DNA from: Maribellus maritimus
GTDB taxonomy: Bacteria; Bacteroidota; Bacteroidia; Bacteroidales; Prolixibacteraceae
DNA length: 64,000 nucleotides
Assembly (NCBI RefSeq): GCF_022267315.1
Contig: NZ_JAIKLE010000010.1
Span: 118,543 to 182,542 of the forward strand
Direction: 5' to 3'
The position numbers were made by a program, and so were the translations under genes. This document shows, one piece after another, positions 19,927 through 28,946 of the stretch. The first letter of the stretch is position 1, and every line of letters begins with the position of its first letter. The notes beneath the pieces were generated by a model. The model ran no database searches. It was given only the letters and a program-made list of their open reading frames with translations, and had not been told where the DNA came from.

Positions 19927-20529
19927 TTAAATGTTCTTTAAATCTTCAATTTCTTTAATTCGGCTTGCAAAGTAAACACTTTTTTCCGGATATTTCAAAC
20001 TTAATTTTTCAAAAGCACTGATAGCTTTTTCATATTTTTTCTGCTGCAAATAAATAGTTGCCAGCGTTTCGGAAACAATCTCTCCATCCTCTTCCTCCGA
20101 TTTCTTTACCGCTTCGTTTTCACCACTTTGCCATTCATTATCCGTTTCTGATTTTCTTTTTATCTTGCCAGAATCTGACGCTAAAAATTTATCAATCAGT
20201 GAATATTTAGACGAATTATCGCCTTCCGCATCGAAAGCAAATACTGTTTTTTCCTCTTGTTCCGTAGAAACAATCTCTGTATTCGTCGTAACCTTATGCT
20301 TTGTTTGAAGATAATGATATAGTTTTTTTCTGTCAGGAACGGAAACGGCGACATTTTTTAAAACCTGTTCAAAATTGGGATGATATGTTTCCTTCAGACT
20401 TTTTAAATAAAGAATTTGTGCTGTCTGAAAATAAGGGTATTCATCAACTGCGGCTTTCAAATCCTCCTGAATTTGATTATCGAAAGCCTTTCTGTTGTTT
20501 AATATGTCGTAAAGTTCTTCCTTTTGCAT
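19927..20529 (-). CDS. TPR-containing hypothetical protein
   Basis: A 200-residue cytoplasmic protein without signal sequence. The N-terminal part (about 1-75) is helical, with PYFQTAQILYLKSLKE resembling a TPR-like helix pair, the middle is acidic and charged, and the C-terminal segment ETLATIYLQQKKYEKAISAFEKLSLKYPE (split here by a natural boundary: LATIYLQQKKYEKAISAFEK then LSLKYPE) forms one clear tetratricopeptide repeat ending in KSVYFASRIKEIE. It sits 3 nt from the LptE-like gene and 10 nt from secG. It probably mediates protein contacts; its partner is unknown. Confidence 0.75.
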   Translation of the reverse strand: MQKEELYDILNNRKAFDNQIQEDLKAAVDEYPYFQTAQILYLKSLKETYHPNFEQVLKNVAVSVPDRKKLYHYLQTKHKVTTNTEIVSTEQEEKTVFAFDAEGDNSSKYSLIDKFLASDSGKIKRKSETDNEWQSGENEAVKKSEEEDGEIVSETLATIYLQQKKYEKAISAFEKLSLKYPEKSVYFASRIKEIEDLKNI

Positions 20530-20532
20530 TTT

Positions 20533-21054
20533 TTACCAGTTGGCCACAGTTGCATTGAAAATATCCTCCAGTAGTTTTTCCACAATTGTAGGGACCAAGT
20601 CGTCTTCAATATCGCTCAGACTACGTGTACTGTCAAAATCTTCGTAAGCCGAAAACGACTTTTCAAAACTCAAATCAGGGTCGGCACCATTTGTATATTT
20701 TACCTTTACGGTAATTGTAAGCCTGTTTTGTGCTGCCAAATCGTCTTTTTGAATCGACATGGGCCGAACGTCGTAATTTTCTATTTGTCCCTCAAAAATC
20801 AAATCACCGTTATCCTGCACTTCGTTCAACGAAGTTTGCCGCTGTAATTTTTCTCTTAACTCTTCCGTAAAAGTCTGACTGAGATTTGGATTGACCAAAC
20901 GCGCACGGTTTGGAAAATAATAAACGGTATAAGTTTTAATGTCAGACGACAAATTGACACCGGTAAAAGAATAATTTATTTTACACCCCGTAACAAAAAC
21001 GACGGATGCAAAAATCAAAATCTTTAGCCAATTCAACTTTTTATAATTATCCAT
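20533..21054 (-). CDS. LptE-like LPS assembly lipoprotein
   Basis: A 173-residue lipoprotein: signal sequence LKILIFASVVFVTGC with the lipobox cysteine at about residue 24, then KINYSFTGVNL, a common start in the Bacteroidota LptE family. The body alternates strands and two helices, with NLSQTFTEELREKLQ as the first helix and DIEDDLVPTIVEKLLEDIFN as the last. LptE plugs the LptD barrel in the outer membrane during lipopolysaccharide export. The start codon lies within the last 8 nt of the upstream sigma-54 activator gene, a coupling known to me for this family in the phylum. Confidence 0.85.
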   Translation of the reverse strand: MDNYKKLNWLKILIFASVVFVTGCKINYSFTGVNLSSDIKTYTVYYFPNRARLVNPNLSQTFTEELREKLQRQTSLNEVQDNGDLIFEGQIENYDVRPMSIQKDDLAAQNRLTITVKVKYTNGADPDLSFEKSFSAYEDFDSTRSLSDIEDDLVPTIVEKLLEDIFNATVANW

Positions 21055-22279
21055 TAATATCGTACTCCTTTATTTTTCTGTATAGTGTTCGTTCTGAAAT
21101 TCCCAACTCCTGTGCAGCATATTTTCTTTTCCCGTTGTGTTTATCAAGCGCCTTTTTTATGAGTTCAATTTCCTTTTCTTCCAACGAAAGCGACTCCTCA
21201 ACATATTCCTCTGTATCCTGAATATTATCTTTATCCAAATGTTCAATATGAATAGGTTTTGAATGCGGGTCATCCGGCACAATTTTCCCGTTTTCGGTGT
21301 CGTATAGATTTCGAATAATCTGCGCCTGATCTCTGGAAATCGGAGATTCTCTGTTTTCCATCAAATCAAGTACCAGCTTTTTTAAATCTGTCATATCCCG
21401 TTTCATGTCAAACAACACTTTGTACAAAATTTCGCGTTCGTTGGCAAACGAATTATCCTGTTGTTTATTTGAAAGCAAGGCAGGTAAATTCTTTACATTG
21501 TTATTTGGCAAATAATTTCGTAAAACATCAGATGAAATATCCCGATTCTGCTCAATGATTGAAATTTGTTCGGTAATATTTTTTAACTGTCTCACATTTC
21601 CAGGCCATGAATAATTTACCAGTAAAATGCGGGCTTCTTCATCCAACTGGATGGGAGGCATGCGATATTTTTCGGCAAAATCACGTGCAAACTTCCTGAA
21701 CAACAGAAAAACATCTTCCGGGCGTTCCCGCAACGGATTAATGATTACCGGAACAGTGTTTAAACGATAATATAAGTCTTCTCTGAATTTCCCCTGCTCA
21801 ATTGCTTCCGGGATATTTACGTTGGTGGCAGCAATCACACGTACATTTGTTTTAATTACTTTTGAAGAACCTACTTTAATAAATTCCCCTGTTTCGAGTA
21901 TACGAAGCAAACGCACCTGGGTTGAAAGGGGTAATTCACCAATTTCATCCAAAAAAATGGTTCCGCCATCAGCCTCCTGAAAATATCCTTTCCTGTCGGA
22001 CAATGCTCCTGTAAATGCACCTTTTTCGTGACCAAAAAGTTCAGAATCAATTGTTCCTTCCGGAATGGCTCCGCAGTTTACTGCTATATATTTGCCATGC
22101 TTCCGGCTTGAAAACTGATGAATAATTTGTGGGAATATCTCCTTTCCTGTCCCGCTTTCACCCGTTATCAAAACCGAAAGATCGGTTGGAGCGACCTGCA
22201 CTGCAACCTCAATCGCCCTGTTTAAACCGGGGGAGTTTCCTATAATTTCAAACCTTTGTTTTATTCCCTGAATATCCAT
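21047..22279 (-). CDS. sigma-54-interacting AAA+ transcriptional activator
   Basis: ATG at 22279 gives a 410-residue protein beginning MDIQGIKQRFEIIG, directly before the AAA+ domain; the longer frame to 22324 adds residues without counterpart. Walker A GESGTGKE (40-47), the sigma-54 contact loop GAFTGA (87-92), Walker B GGTIFLDE (105-112) and a C-terminal Fis-type helix-turn-helix ending LGISERTLYRKIKEYDING are all intact. No N-terminal receiver or sensory domain is present, so its activity must be controlled otherwise, possibly by a partner or simply by level. The segment between about 260 and 370 is a variable linker. Its targets are unknown; its own operon includes the lipoprotein and secG. 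Confidence 0.93.
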   Translation of the reverse strand: MDIQGIKQRFEIIGNSPGLNRAIEVAVQVAPTDLSVLITGESGTGKEIFPQIIHQFSSRKHGKYIAVNCGAIPEGTIDSELFGHEKGAFTGALSDRKGYFQEADGGTIFLDEIGELPLSTQVRLLRILETGEFIKVGSSKVIKTNVRVIAATNVNIPEAIEQGKFREDLYYRLNTVPVIINPLRERPEDVFLLFRKFARDFAEKYRMPPIQLDEEARILLVNYSWPGNVRQLKNITEQISIIEQNRDISSDVLRNYLPNNNVKNLPALLSNKQQDNSFANEREILYKVLFDMKRDMTDLKKLVLDLMENRESPISRDQAQIIRNLYDTENGKIVPDDPHSKPIHIEHLDKDNIQDTEEYVEESLSLEEKEIELIKKALDKHNGKRKYAAQELGISERTLYRKIKEYDING

Positions 22280-22431
22280 AATTCTAAATAAATAAAGCGC
22301 AAATTTACAATTTTTCGCTGGCATTACTTAACTTCAATTTAGAATTAACCTTTTTTAGGTTTCAAAATATTCGGAAGCAAAAACCACATGAGAAGTTCGA
22401 TTTTTGATGAAGGAAATGCTGTTTCAATAAT

Positions 22432-22439
22432 TATCTTTG
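22432..22439 (+). promoter_or_regulatory. Bacteroidota -7 promoter element for kdsB
   Basis: TATCTTTG matches the TAnnTTTG consensus exactly, 17 nt before the kdsB start. No -33 TTTG at optimum distance is evident; the nearest (22403-22406) is about 25 nt upstream. Confidence 0.55.
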
Positions 22440-22455
22440 TTTCAAAATTTTAAAA

Positions 22456-23205
22456 ATGGACTTTGTAGCAATAATACCTGCCCGATATGAATCGTCTCGC
22501 TTTCCGGGCAAACCTATGGCAATATTGGGCAATAAACCAATGATTCAACTGGTTGTTGAAAACATATCAAAAGCACTTAACCACGTGTGGGTTGCTACAG
22601 ATGACGCTCGGATTTTTGATGCCGTAAGAAATTTTGGAGGAAATGCTGTAATGACGTCAAAAGAACACCAAAGCGGCACTGATCGCTGCGCAGAGGCAGC
22701 ACGTGTCCTGGCCCGGGAGATTCAATTTGATGTGGTCATCAATGTACAGGGTGACGAACCTTTTATTCAACCCGAACAAATCGAACTTTTAAAATCGTGT
22801 TTTTCAGGCAGCACTGAAATCGCCACTCTGGTAAAAAAAATTGAAACTTCCGATGAACTTTTTAATCCCAATCGCCCCAAAGTTGTCATTGACGCTTCTT
22901 TCAATGCGCTTTATTTCAGCCGCTCACCAATTCCTTATCTACGGGAAAAGGAGCAACAAATATGGCACACATTGTTTAATTACTGGGCACATATTGGAAT
23001 GTACGCTTACAGAACTGATGTACTTCAAAAAATAACAATGCTTCCCCAAGGAAAACTTGAGAAGGCTGAATCATTGGAACAACTGCGTTGGCTCGAAAAC
23101 GGATTCAAAATAAAAGTTGCTGAGACCGATCATCAGAGCATAGGAATAGATACCCCGGAAGATTTGAAAATGGCTCTAAATTTCTTAAATTCAACAAAAA
23201 AGTAA
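22456..23205 (+). CDS. kdsB: 3-deoxy-manno-octulosonate cytidylyltransferase
   Basis: KdsB activates Kdo to CMP-Kdo for lipopolysaccharide core synthesis. The 249-residue protein has the nucleotidyltransferase fold: IIPARYESSRFPGKPM (CTP-binding N-terminal loop), DVVINVQGDEPFIQP (metal and substrate aspartate), FSRSPIPYLRE, KLEKAESLEQLRWLENG and the terminal SIGIDTPEDL. It has the normal length. The gene is transcribed divergently from the sigma-54 activator with a clear -7 element, and is followed by a long hairpin that likely ends its transcript. Confidence 0.96.
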   Translation: MDFVAIIPARYESSRFPGKPMAILGNKPMIQLVVENISKALNHVWVATDDARIFDAVRNFGGNAVMTSKEHQSGTDRCAEAARVLAREIQFDVVINVQGDEPFIQPEQIELLKSCFSGSTEIATLVKKIETSDELFNPNRPKVVIDASFNALYFSRSPIPYLREKEQQIWHTLFNYWAHIGMYAYRTDVLQKITMLPQGKLEKAESLEQLRWLENGFKIKVAETDHQSIGIDTPEDLKMALNFLNSTKK

Positions 23206-23228
23206 AGTTATACTTCGCTCAAAAACCA

Positions 23229-23279
23229 CAAAAAACATCTTTTATTTAAATTATTTGTTAACTTGAAAGGTGTTTTTTG
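23229..23279 (+). terminator. probable kdsB terminator hairpin
   Basis: Arms 23229-23242 (CAAAAAACATCTTT) and 23266-23279 pair over 14 bp with one U-G wobble around a 23-nt loop. The 3' arm itself provides a run of six T. It begins 24 nt after the kdsB stop and separates kdsB from the accessory locus. Confidence 0.6.
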
Positions 23280-23388
23280 AAGAATCAGGAGAATTATCCG
23301 GGACATTGTTGCAACTATTACCATTTTATATTGTCGTATATAAAAAAGGCATATTATTTGTTCTACTCATGATGTAAATTACAGAGCT

Positions 23389-23754
23389 ATGAAACAGATT
23401 TTACTACTATTAATATTCTCATTTATAAGTTTTGTGGGGTTTTCGCAAACACAAGAAAATGAATCTTCTCATTGGAATAAAAATTCATTGGATATAAATG
23501 CGAAAATTGATTTGAAAGTTTTTCCAAATCCCTGCACCGGACAAAAATTAACAGTTGAAATAGACAATGAGGAACTAACTGAACTTAGAATTACCAATAT
23601 TGCGGGAAAAGTTGTGATACTGAAAAAATATATCATTCCTGTTGACAGAGTTGAGCTTTCGCTTAATAATACTCCAAATGGACTATATTTAATTCAGGTA
23701 AAAACAACGGAAAACAAACTGATGGCTAAAAAATTGATAGTTTCAGCGAGATAA
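23389..23754 (+). CDS. short secreted protein made almost only of a T9SS sorting domain
   Basis: A 121-residue protein: signal peptide (residues 1-19, QILLLLIFSFISFVGFSQ), a hydrophilic linker of about 25 residues, and then a complete type A T9SS C-terminal domain (KVFPNPCTGQKLTVEI, the ELRITNIAGKVV strand pair, NTPNGLYLIQVKT and KKLIVSAR). In T9SS substrates this domain directs secretion through the outer membrane and is normally attached to a large cargo, which is missing here. It precedes the phospholipase D-like T9SS protein on the same strand by 75 nt. It may be a remnant, a competitor for the sorting machinery, or a small surface protein in its own right. Confidence 0.85.
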   Translation: MKQILLLLIFSFISFVGFSQTQENESSHWNKNSLDINAKIDLKVFPNPCTGQKLTVEIDNEELTELRITNIAGKVVILKKYIIPVDRVELSLNNTPNGLYLIQVKTTENKLMAKKLIVSAR

Positions 23755-23770
23755 AAAGCTAGCTTTTTAT
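23751..23770. terminator. 20-bp perfect palindrome at the end of the short T9SS gene
   Basis: ATAAAAAGCTAGCTTTTTAT is its own reverse complement and covers the stop codon (23752-23754). As RNA it can fold to AAAAAG-CUAG-CUUUUU, a weak terminator-like hairpin in both directions. It might equally be a protein-binding dyad. Confidence 0.4.
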
Positions 23771-23829
23771 AAAGACTAAATCACATATTTAAAATACCTA
23801 TTTTTCTTTCAAAATAAATTTCCGGAGGT

Positions 23830-26070
23830 TTGAAAACAATTGTTACTTTTTTCTGTCTGCTATTTTCCATTTCACTTTTTTCTCAGGAAAAAATAGCAGA
23901 TATCAGAGATCGCGTTGGACAGCAAGTTACGGTTAGCGGGATTGTTACGAACGGAGATGAATTGGGGACCATCCGTTATTTTCAGGATGAAACTGCTGGA
24001 TTAGCAGCATACGGAGCCTCTCTGGCAAACATAAAAAGGGGAGATTCAATTACGATAACGGGAACGTTAAAAGATTACCAAAATCTTCTTGAACTGGATC
24101 CTATTCAATCAGTAACCGTTGTATCTTCAGGGAATGAGTTACCTGTCCCCCTGGTTTTAACAGTCGATGAAATTGGTGAAGCGAATGAAAGCCAATTAGT
24201 CCAGATAAATAATATAACCTTTGTAAACGCAAATGGAACTTTTGCGGGAGGTCAGAATTACGATTTTATCAGTGGAGAGACAACCGGGGAATTGAGGATA
24301 AACGCCAACTCTCCTATTGTTGGTGAAGTTATCCCTACGGGTGAATTCAGTTTGATTGCCATTTGTTCTCAGTTTTTATACAATACTAACGACAATCAAA
24401 CCGGATACCAATTACTTCCTCGCGATATAGATGATTTTGTCTCCTATGCTTCGGTGACTTTAAAATCTCCTGTTCAAATTGATGAAATTACAACCACCTG
24501 TTTTTCATTGATATGGGAAACAAATGTGGATGCTACTTCCGAAGTGCGATTCGGACTTTCTCCCGAGATGTCTGACTGGGAATATTTAAAATCTGAAACA
24601 GAAATAACTTCTGAAAATACTTTTTCACACAAAATTTATATCAGCAACCTCACTCCTGCTACAATTGTTTATGCACAGGCATTCTCAGTTCTGGATGGAG
24701 ACACTGCCTTTTCCTCCGTAAGTGCTTATGCTACTCAGTCAAGTTCAACAGGCGAAATCAATGTTTATTTTAACACTGAGGTCGACCAGTCGGAATCAAC
24801 TGGTCCTCTGGCAAAATATATAGAAAATGCGATGGAAGACACTTTGATCTCCTATATAAACCGGGCAGAAGAAACAATTGATTTTTGTATCTACAATATA
24901 AACAATTATGGCATTAGCGACGTCAGCGACGCTTTAAACGAGGCTGCCGACCGGGGGGTAGAAATTCGTTTTATAACTTGCGGTTCTACCAATCATTTGG
25001 GCGTTGATGATCTGAATGCCAGGATACCTGTTATAGAAAGACCTGAAGTTCAGGATGGCGGGATCATGCACAACAAATTCGCCATATTCGATGCAAACTC
25101 TGCTGATGCGAAAAAACCGTGGGTCTGGTCGGGTTCAGCAAACCTGACCAGCAATCAAATAAACACCGATGCCAATAACATTTTGTTTATTCAGGATCAA
25201 ACATTAGCCAAAGCTTATCAAATTGAATTTGAGGAAATGTGGGGTTCAACTACCAACCAGCCCAACGCTGCCAATGCAAGATTTGGAGCCGACAAAACGG
25301 ATAATACACCTCATGAGTTTATTATTGACGGAAATCGAATTGAAAGCTACTTTAGCCCTTCCGACAATACAAATCAAAAAATAATAGATGTTGTTAATAC
25401 CGCCAACCATGATTTAAGTGTGGAAACGATGTTAATTACCCGAACTGATTTGGCAATGGCCATCAATGATGCGTTTGAAAGAAATGTTGAAGTGAACGTT
25501 ATTACAAACTTTGAAAACGATAACTCGGAATCGGTAAATGATATGTTAGCAACCAACTTGCTTCAGGAAAAATATATTTTTGATGACATCTCAGGTGGAG
25601 TTTTACATAGTAAACTAGCCATAATCGACTCGAAAGACATAACTTCCGATCCGCAAATTATTACCGGAAGTCATAATTGGAGCAACTCGGCAAACGAAAG
25701 AAACGACGAAAACACGTTAATTATCCACGATGCTGATATTGCAAATATTTACTTTCAACAATTTGCCTTTCGCTTTTCCGAAAATGGGGGAAACTTGTAT
25801 GTTAAAGCAGAATCGATTGAAATGACAGATTTACAGGTTTACCCCAATCCAACATCTGATAAAATAAATATTTCCTCGGCAAAAAAAATTGCCGGGATTG
25901 AAATCTACACGCTTACAGGCGAGAAAATAATTCAAAATACAAATCTGAATTCAACACACAAAACACTGAACATAAACACTCTACACCCTGGTATTTATGT
26001 GTTAAAAATAAATCTTAAAACCGGAGAACAGAATACATATAAAATAATAAAACACTCGTTTATTAATTAA
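23830..26070 (+). CDS. secreted OB-fold/FN3/phospholipase D-like protein with T9SS sorting domain
   Basis: A 746-residue modular secreted protein. The start is TTG at 23830: it begins the signal peptide KTIVTFFCLLFSISLFSQ, and the frame has a stop at 23815-23817 so no upstream ATG exists. GGAGG (23824-23828) lies only 1 nt before it. Domains: an OB-fold like those of extracellular nucleases (about 20-110, VGQQVTVSGIVTNGDELGTI), a second strand-rich part, an FN3-like domain (about 210-295), and two HKD half-sites, HNKFAIFD with GSANLT (H about 414) and HSKLAIID with GSHNWS (H about 593). Two HKD halves make one phosphodiesterase site. The C-terminus (about 670-746) is a T9SS sorting domain. 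A nuclease is more likely than a lipase, judging from the OB-fold. Confidence 0.85.
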   Translation: MKTIVTFFCLLFSISLFSQEKIADIRDRVGQQVTVSGIVTNGDELGTIRYFQDETAGLAAYGASLANIKRGDSITITGTLKDYQNLLELDPIQSVTVVSSGNELPVPLVLTVDEIGEANESQLVQINNITFVNANGTFAGGQNYDFISGETTGELRINANSPIVGEVIPTGEFSLIAICSQFLYNTNDNQTGYQLLPRDIDDFVSYASVTLKSPVQIDEITTTCFSLIWETNVDATSEVRFGLSPEMSDWEYLKSETEITSENTFSHKIYISNLTPATIVYAQAFSVLDGDTAFSSVSAYATQSSSTGEINVYFNTEVDQSESTGPLAKYIENAMEDTLISYINRAEETIDFCIYNINNYGISDVSDALNEAADRGVEIRFITCGSTNHLGVDDLNARIPVIERPEVQDGGIMHNKFAIFDANSADAKKPWVWSGSANLTSNQINTDANNILFIQDQTLAKAYQIEFEEMWGSTTNQPNAANARFGADKTDNTPHEFIIDGNRIESYFSPSDNTNQKIIDVVNTANHDLSVETMLITRTDLAMAINDAFERNVEVNVITNFENDNSESVNDMLATNLLQEKYIFDDISGGVLHSKLAIIDSKDITSDPQIITGSHNWSNSANERNDENTLIIHDADIANIYFQQFAFRFSENGGNLYVKAESIEMTDLQVYPNPTSDKINISSAKKIAGIEIYTLTGEKIIQNTNLNSTHKTLNINTLHPGIYVLKINLKTGEQNTYKIIKHSFIN

Positions 26071-26078
26071 AACTTATT

Positions 26079-26109
26079 CAATTTATTACTGAATCAATAG
26101 AATAAATTG
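26079..26109. repeat. 9-bp inverted repeat between the PLD-like and phosphoesterase genes
   Basis: CAATTTATT (26079-26087) and AATAAATTG (26101-26109) are perfect arms around a 13-nt spacer, 8 nt after the PLD-like stop. AT-rich and without a U tract, so its role is uncertain. Confidence 0.35.
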
Positions 26110-26143
26110 GATGTCTGTCTTATCTTTAATAAAAAAAAGAAAA

Positions 26144-28945
26144 ATGCACAGATTTATTTTCACTCTTGTTTTCCCTCTGTTTTTTTTATTTTCATGTACA
26201 AATGACAAAAATCCTGATCCTTGGATAACATCTGCTCCGGCAGGGGACCGCTTTGTAGAAATAAACAATACAGGCGAAACCGTTATACCAAACGGAAGAC
26301 TTTTGACTCCGGTCGGAAAAAGTATTGTTGTTGCTCCCCACCCTTTTGGTTTAACTATCAGTCCTGATGGAAACACTGCAGTAACAGCCAATTCTGGAAC
26401 AAGTCCGCTTTCCATAACAATCATCAGAAACATACTGTCAGAAAATCCCGAAGTTCAGCAAATTCCTCCGGGACCTGCTACTGACCGTGGCGTATTGGCA
26501 TCAGTTTTTATGGGACTTGCTGTTTCAAAAGACAACAGTGTGGTTTATGTTGCCGGCGGACAGGAAAATAAGATATTCATTTTTGATTTAAATACAGGTA
26601 AAAAGAAAGGATTTATCGATTGCTCTTTTGAATCAGACAGTATTGATTATACCCATGGTTACATTGGAGACTTAACACTTTCAAAAAACGGGAAAAAACT
26701 GTTTGCCGTTGACCAGATTGGTTTTCGAATGATAATTGCAAACACAGAAACCAATCAGCTGGAACAAAATATTCCGGTGGGAAGATACCCGTTTGGAATC
26801 TGTCTTTCACCCGACGAAAAAAAGGTGTATGTAGCAAATGTGGGGATGTTTCAATACAGCATGGTAAAAGGAATCACATCCGACAATGTTGAAGAAAAAG
26901 CTTTAAAATATCCACCATTTGCCTACGGAAGTAAGGAGATGATTGAAGGTATTCAAACCGACAGTTTAGAGGTTCCTGGGCTGGGAGAAATGAATTCATC
27001 CGAAGGATTTTCAGTTTTTACCGTTAGTTTGGAAGATCTGCAAAAACCAGAAGTTATTGCGAAAACCAAAACGGGACATTTGGTTGGAGCAATGGTTGAA
27101 GACATTCCGGCTGTTGGTGGTGCAAGCCCAAACTCGCTGGTTGCCACCGACGATTATGTTTTTGTCACCAACGGAACGAACGACAATATTTCTGTCATTT
27201 CAATTGAACAAGATACAGTTGTACAAACTATTTATTTAAAACCTGACAAACGAATCAAACAATTTCGCGGCGTAATCCCTTTTGGATTAGCGCTCTCACC
27301 CGACAATCAGAAACTTTTTGTGGCTTGTTCCGGAATAAATGCGGTGGCTGTTGTCGATACAAAAGAACTTGAAGTACTAGGGTACATTCCAACAGGTTGG
27401 TTCCCGGCAAAATTGAAAGTAAGCAACGATGGTAAACAGTTGATTGTGGCCAATGCCAAAGGTTTTGGAAGCGGGCCCAACGGAGGTTCAACATTTAACC
27501 GCGGTCCTGAAGGAAGCTATATCGGAGCATTAATGAAAGGAACAGTGCAAGTGCTTGATATCCCTTCAAATGAAGCGTTGAGATCGCTTACAGAGAAAGT
27601 AATCTCAAACAATTTTAATTTTGAAAGAGCTTCGTCTGACAAATTTGCAGAGCGTAAAAATAACCCTGTGCCGCTTTATCCCGGAGAAAAAGAGAGCCCG
27701 ATAAAACATATTGTTTTTATTTCGAAGGAGAACCGAACCTATGATGAAATTTTTGGACAGATAAAAAAAGGAAAAGGAGAACCTCAACTGGCACGTTACG
27801 GAACCGGAGTATCATTTGCAAACAGTGAGCAAACAGCTTCTGTTGAAAACGCTGATGTAATGGTGAACCACCTGAAAATTGCCAAAGATTTTGCCATCTC
27901 TGATAATTTTTATGTAGATTCCGATGTTTCAGCTGACGGACATCGTTGGCTGGTAAACACTTATCCAAATGAATGGACTGAAACCTGTACTGCAGCAAGT
28001 TATGGCGGAAATCGAAGGTTTAAGTTTGAATCAAAAGCGCCAGGCGTTTATGCGATGAACGGTGCTGCCGGAGCCATTTACCCGGAAGATTACAACGAGG
28101 CTGGCTCGATGTGGGACCACCTGGAGCGGAACAAAATTGATTTTTACAATTTTGGATTCAGCATCATGTTCGAACCGTCGATTTATGAAGCCCAATATAA
28201 ATATCAGGGAAACCGACACTATATAAACTACCCCCTTCCACAACCGATCTGGGATCGGACTTCAAAACAATACCCGACCTACAATATGGCCATTCCCGAT
28301 CAATTCCGCATTGATCAGTTCCAAAAGGAGTTTAATCACAGATGGATAGCCGGAAAAGACACGATGCCGGCCCTTATGACGGTTATTATCCCCAATGATC
28401 ATGGCGCGGGCGATCGACCGGAAGCTGGCTACCCATTCCGCGAAAGTTACATGGCCGATAACGATTTGGCAGTTGGCCGTATCGTGGAATTCCTCTCTCA
28501 TACACCTTATTGGAAAAACATGCTGATTGTAATTACAGAAGATGATGCTCAAAACGGAGTAGATCACGTTGATGCACACAGAAGTATATTAATGTTGATT
28601 TCTCCTTGGGTGAAAAAAGATTATGTGAGCCATTTCCATTACAGCTTTGGCAGTATTTTTAAAACTTTTTGGAATATCCTGGGATTACCCTATTTAAATC
28701 AATATGACGCCGGGGCAAACGATATGTCCGATTTTTTCACCGACTCTCCTGATTACACCCCATATAACGCTATTCCTGTTGATTCAAGAATTTTTGAGCC
28801 TCAAAAAGCACTGGATCCTTTTGACGAGAATTTCGACTGGAAAGCACTGGAAGAATCCCCGGTAATGGATGACAAAGAAGATATGATTCAGGAAAGCAAA
28901 GAGCGGGACGAATATCGGCTGGAAAACAGGGAAAAAGAAAATTAG
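26144..28945 (+). CDS. lipoprotein with N-terminal beta-propeller and C-terminal phosphoesterase (PF04185-like)
   Basis: ATG at 26144 gives the lipoprotein signal HRFIFTLVFPLFFLFSC; an ATG at 26111 would add an 11-residue basic extension. Total about 933 residues. The first half holds YVTN/YncE-type propeller blades (repeated SPDGNTAV, SPDEKKVYVANVG, SPDNQKLFVACSG, VSNDGKQLIVANAKG). The second half is a phosphoesterase of the phospholipase C/acid phosphatase A superfamily: KENRTYDEIFG (metal Glu-Asn, about 529), DSDVSADGHRW (nucleophile serine), IPNDHGAGDRP and ITEDDAQNGVDHVDAHRS (metal aspartates, about 800). Expected to release phosphate at the cell envelope. A close paralogue lies beyond the TonB receptor, and the receptor gene begins 1 nt after this stop. 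Confidence 0.85.
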   Translation: MHRFIFTLVFPLFFLFSCTNDKNPDPWITSAPAGDRFVEINNTGETVIPNGRLLTPVGKSIVVAPHPFGLTISPDGNTAVTANSGTSPLSITIIRNILSENPEVQQIPPGPATDRGVLASVFMGLAVSKDNSVVYVAGGQENKIFIFDLNTGKKKGFIDCSFESDSIDYTHGYIGDLTLSKNGKKLFAVDQIGFRMIIANTETNQLEQNIPVGRYPFGICLSPDEKKVYVANVGMFQYSMVKGITSDNVEEKALKYPPFAYGSKEMIEGIQTDSLEVPGLGEMNSSEGFSVFTVSLEDLQKPEVIAKTKTGHLVGAMVEDIPAVGGASPNSLVATDDYVFVTNGTNDNISVISIEQDTVVQTIYLKPDKRIKQFRGVIPFGLALSPDNQKLFVACSGINAVAVVDTKELEVLGYIPTGWFPAKLKVSNDGKQLIVANAKGFGSGPNGGSTFNRGPEGSYIGALMKGTVQVLDIPSNEALRSLTEKVISNNFNFERASSDKFAERKNNPVPLYPGEKESPIKHIVFISKENRTYDEIFGQIKKGKGEPQLARYGTGVSFANSEQTASVENADVMVNHLKIAKDFAISDNFYVDSDVSADGHRWLVNTYPNEWTETCTAASYGGNRRFKFESKAPGVYAMNGAAGAIYPEDYNEAGSMWDHLERNKIDFYNFGFSIMFEPSIYEAQYKYQGNRHYINYPLPQPIWDRTSKQYPTYNMAIPDQFRIDQFQKEFNHRWIAGKDTMPALMTVIIPNDHGAGDRPEAGYPFRESYMADNDLAVGRIVEFLSHTPYWKNMLIVITEDDAQNGVDHVDAHRSILMLISPWVKKDYVSHFHYSFGSIFKTFWNILGLPYLNQYDAGANDMSDFFTDSPDYTPYNAIPVDSRIFEPQKALDPFDENFDWKALEESPVMDDKEDMIQESKERDEYRLENREKEN

Positions 28946-28946
28946 T

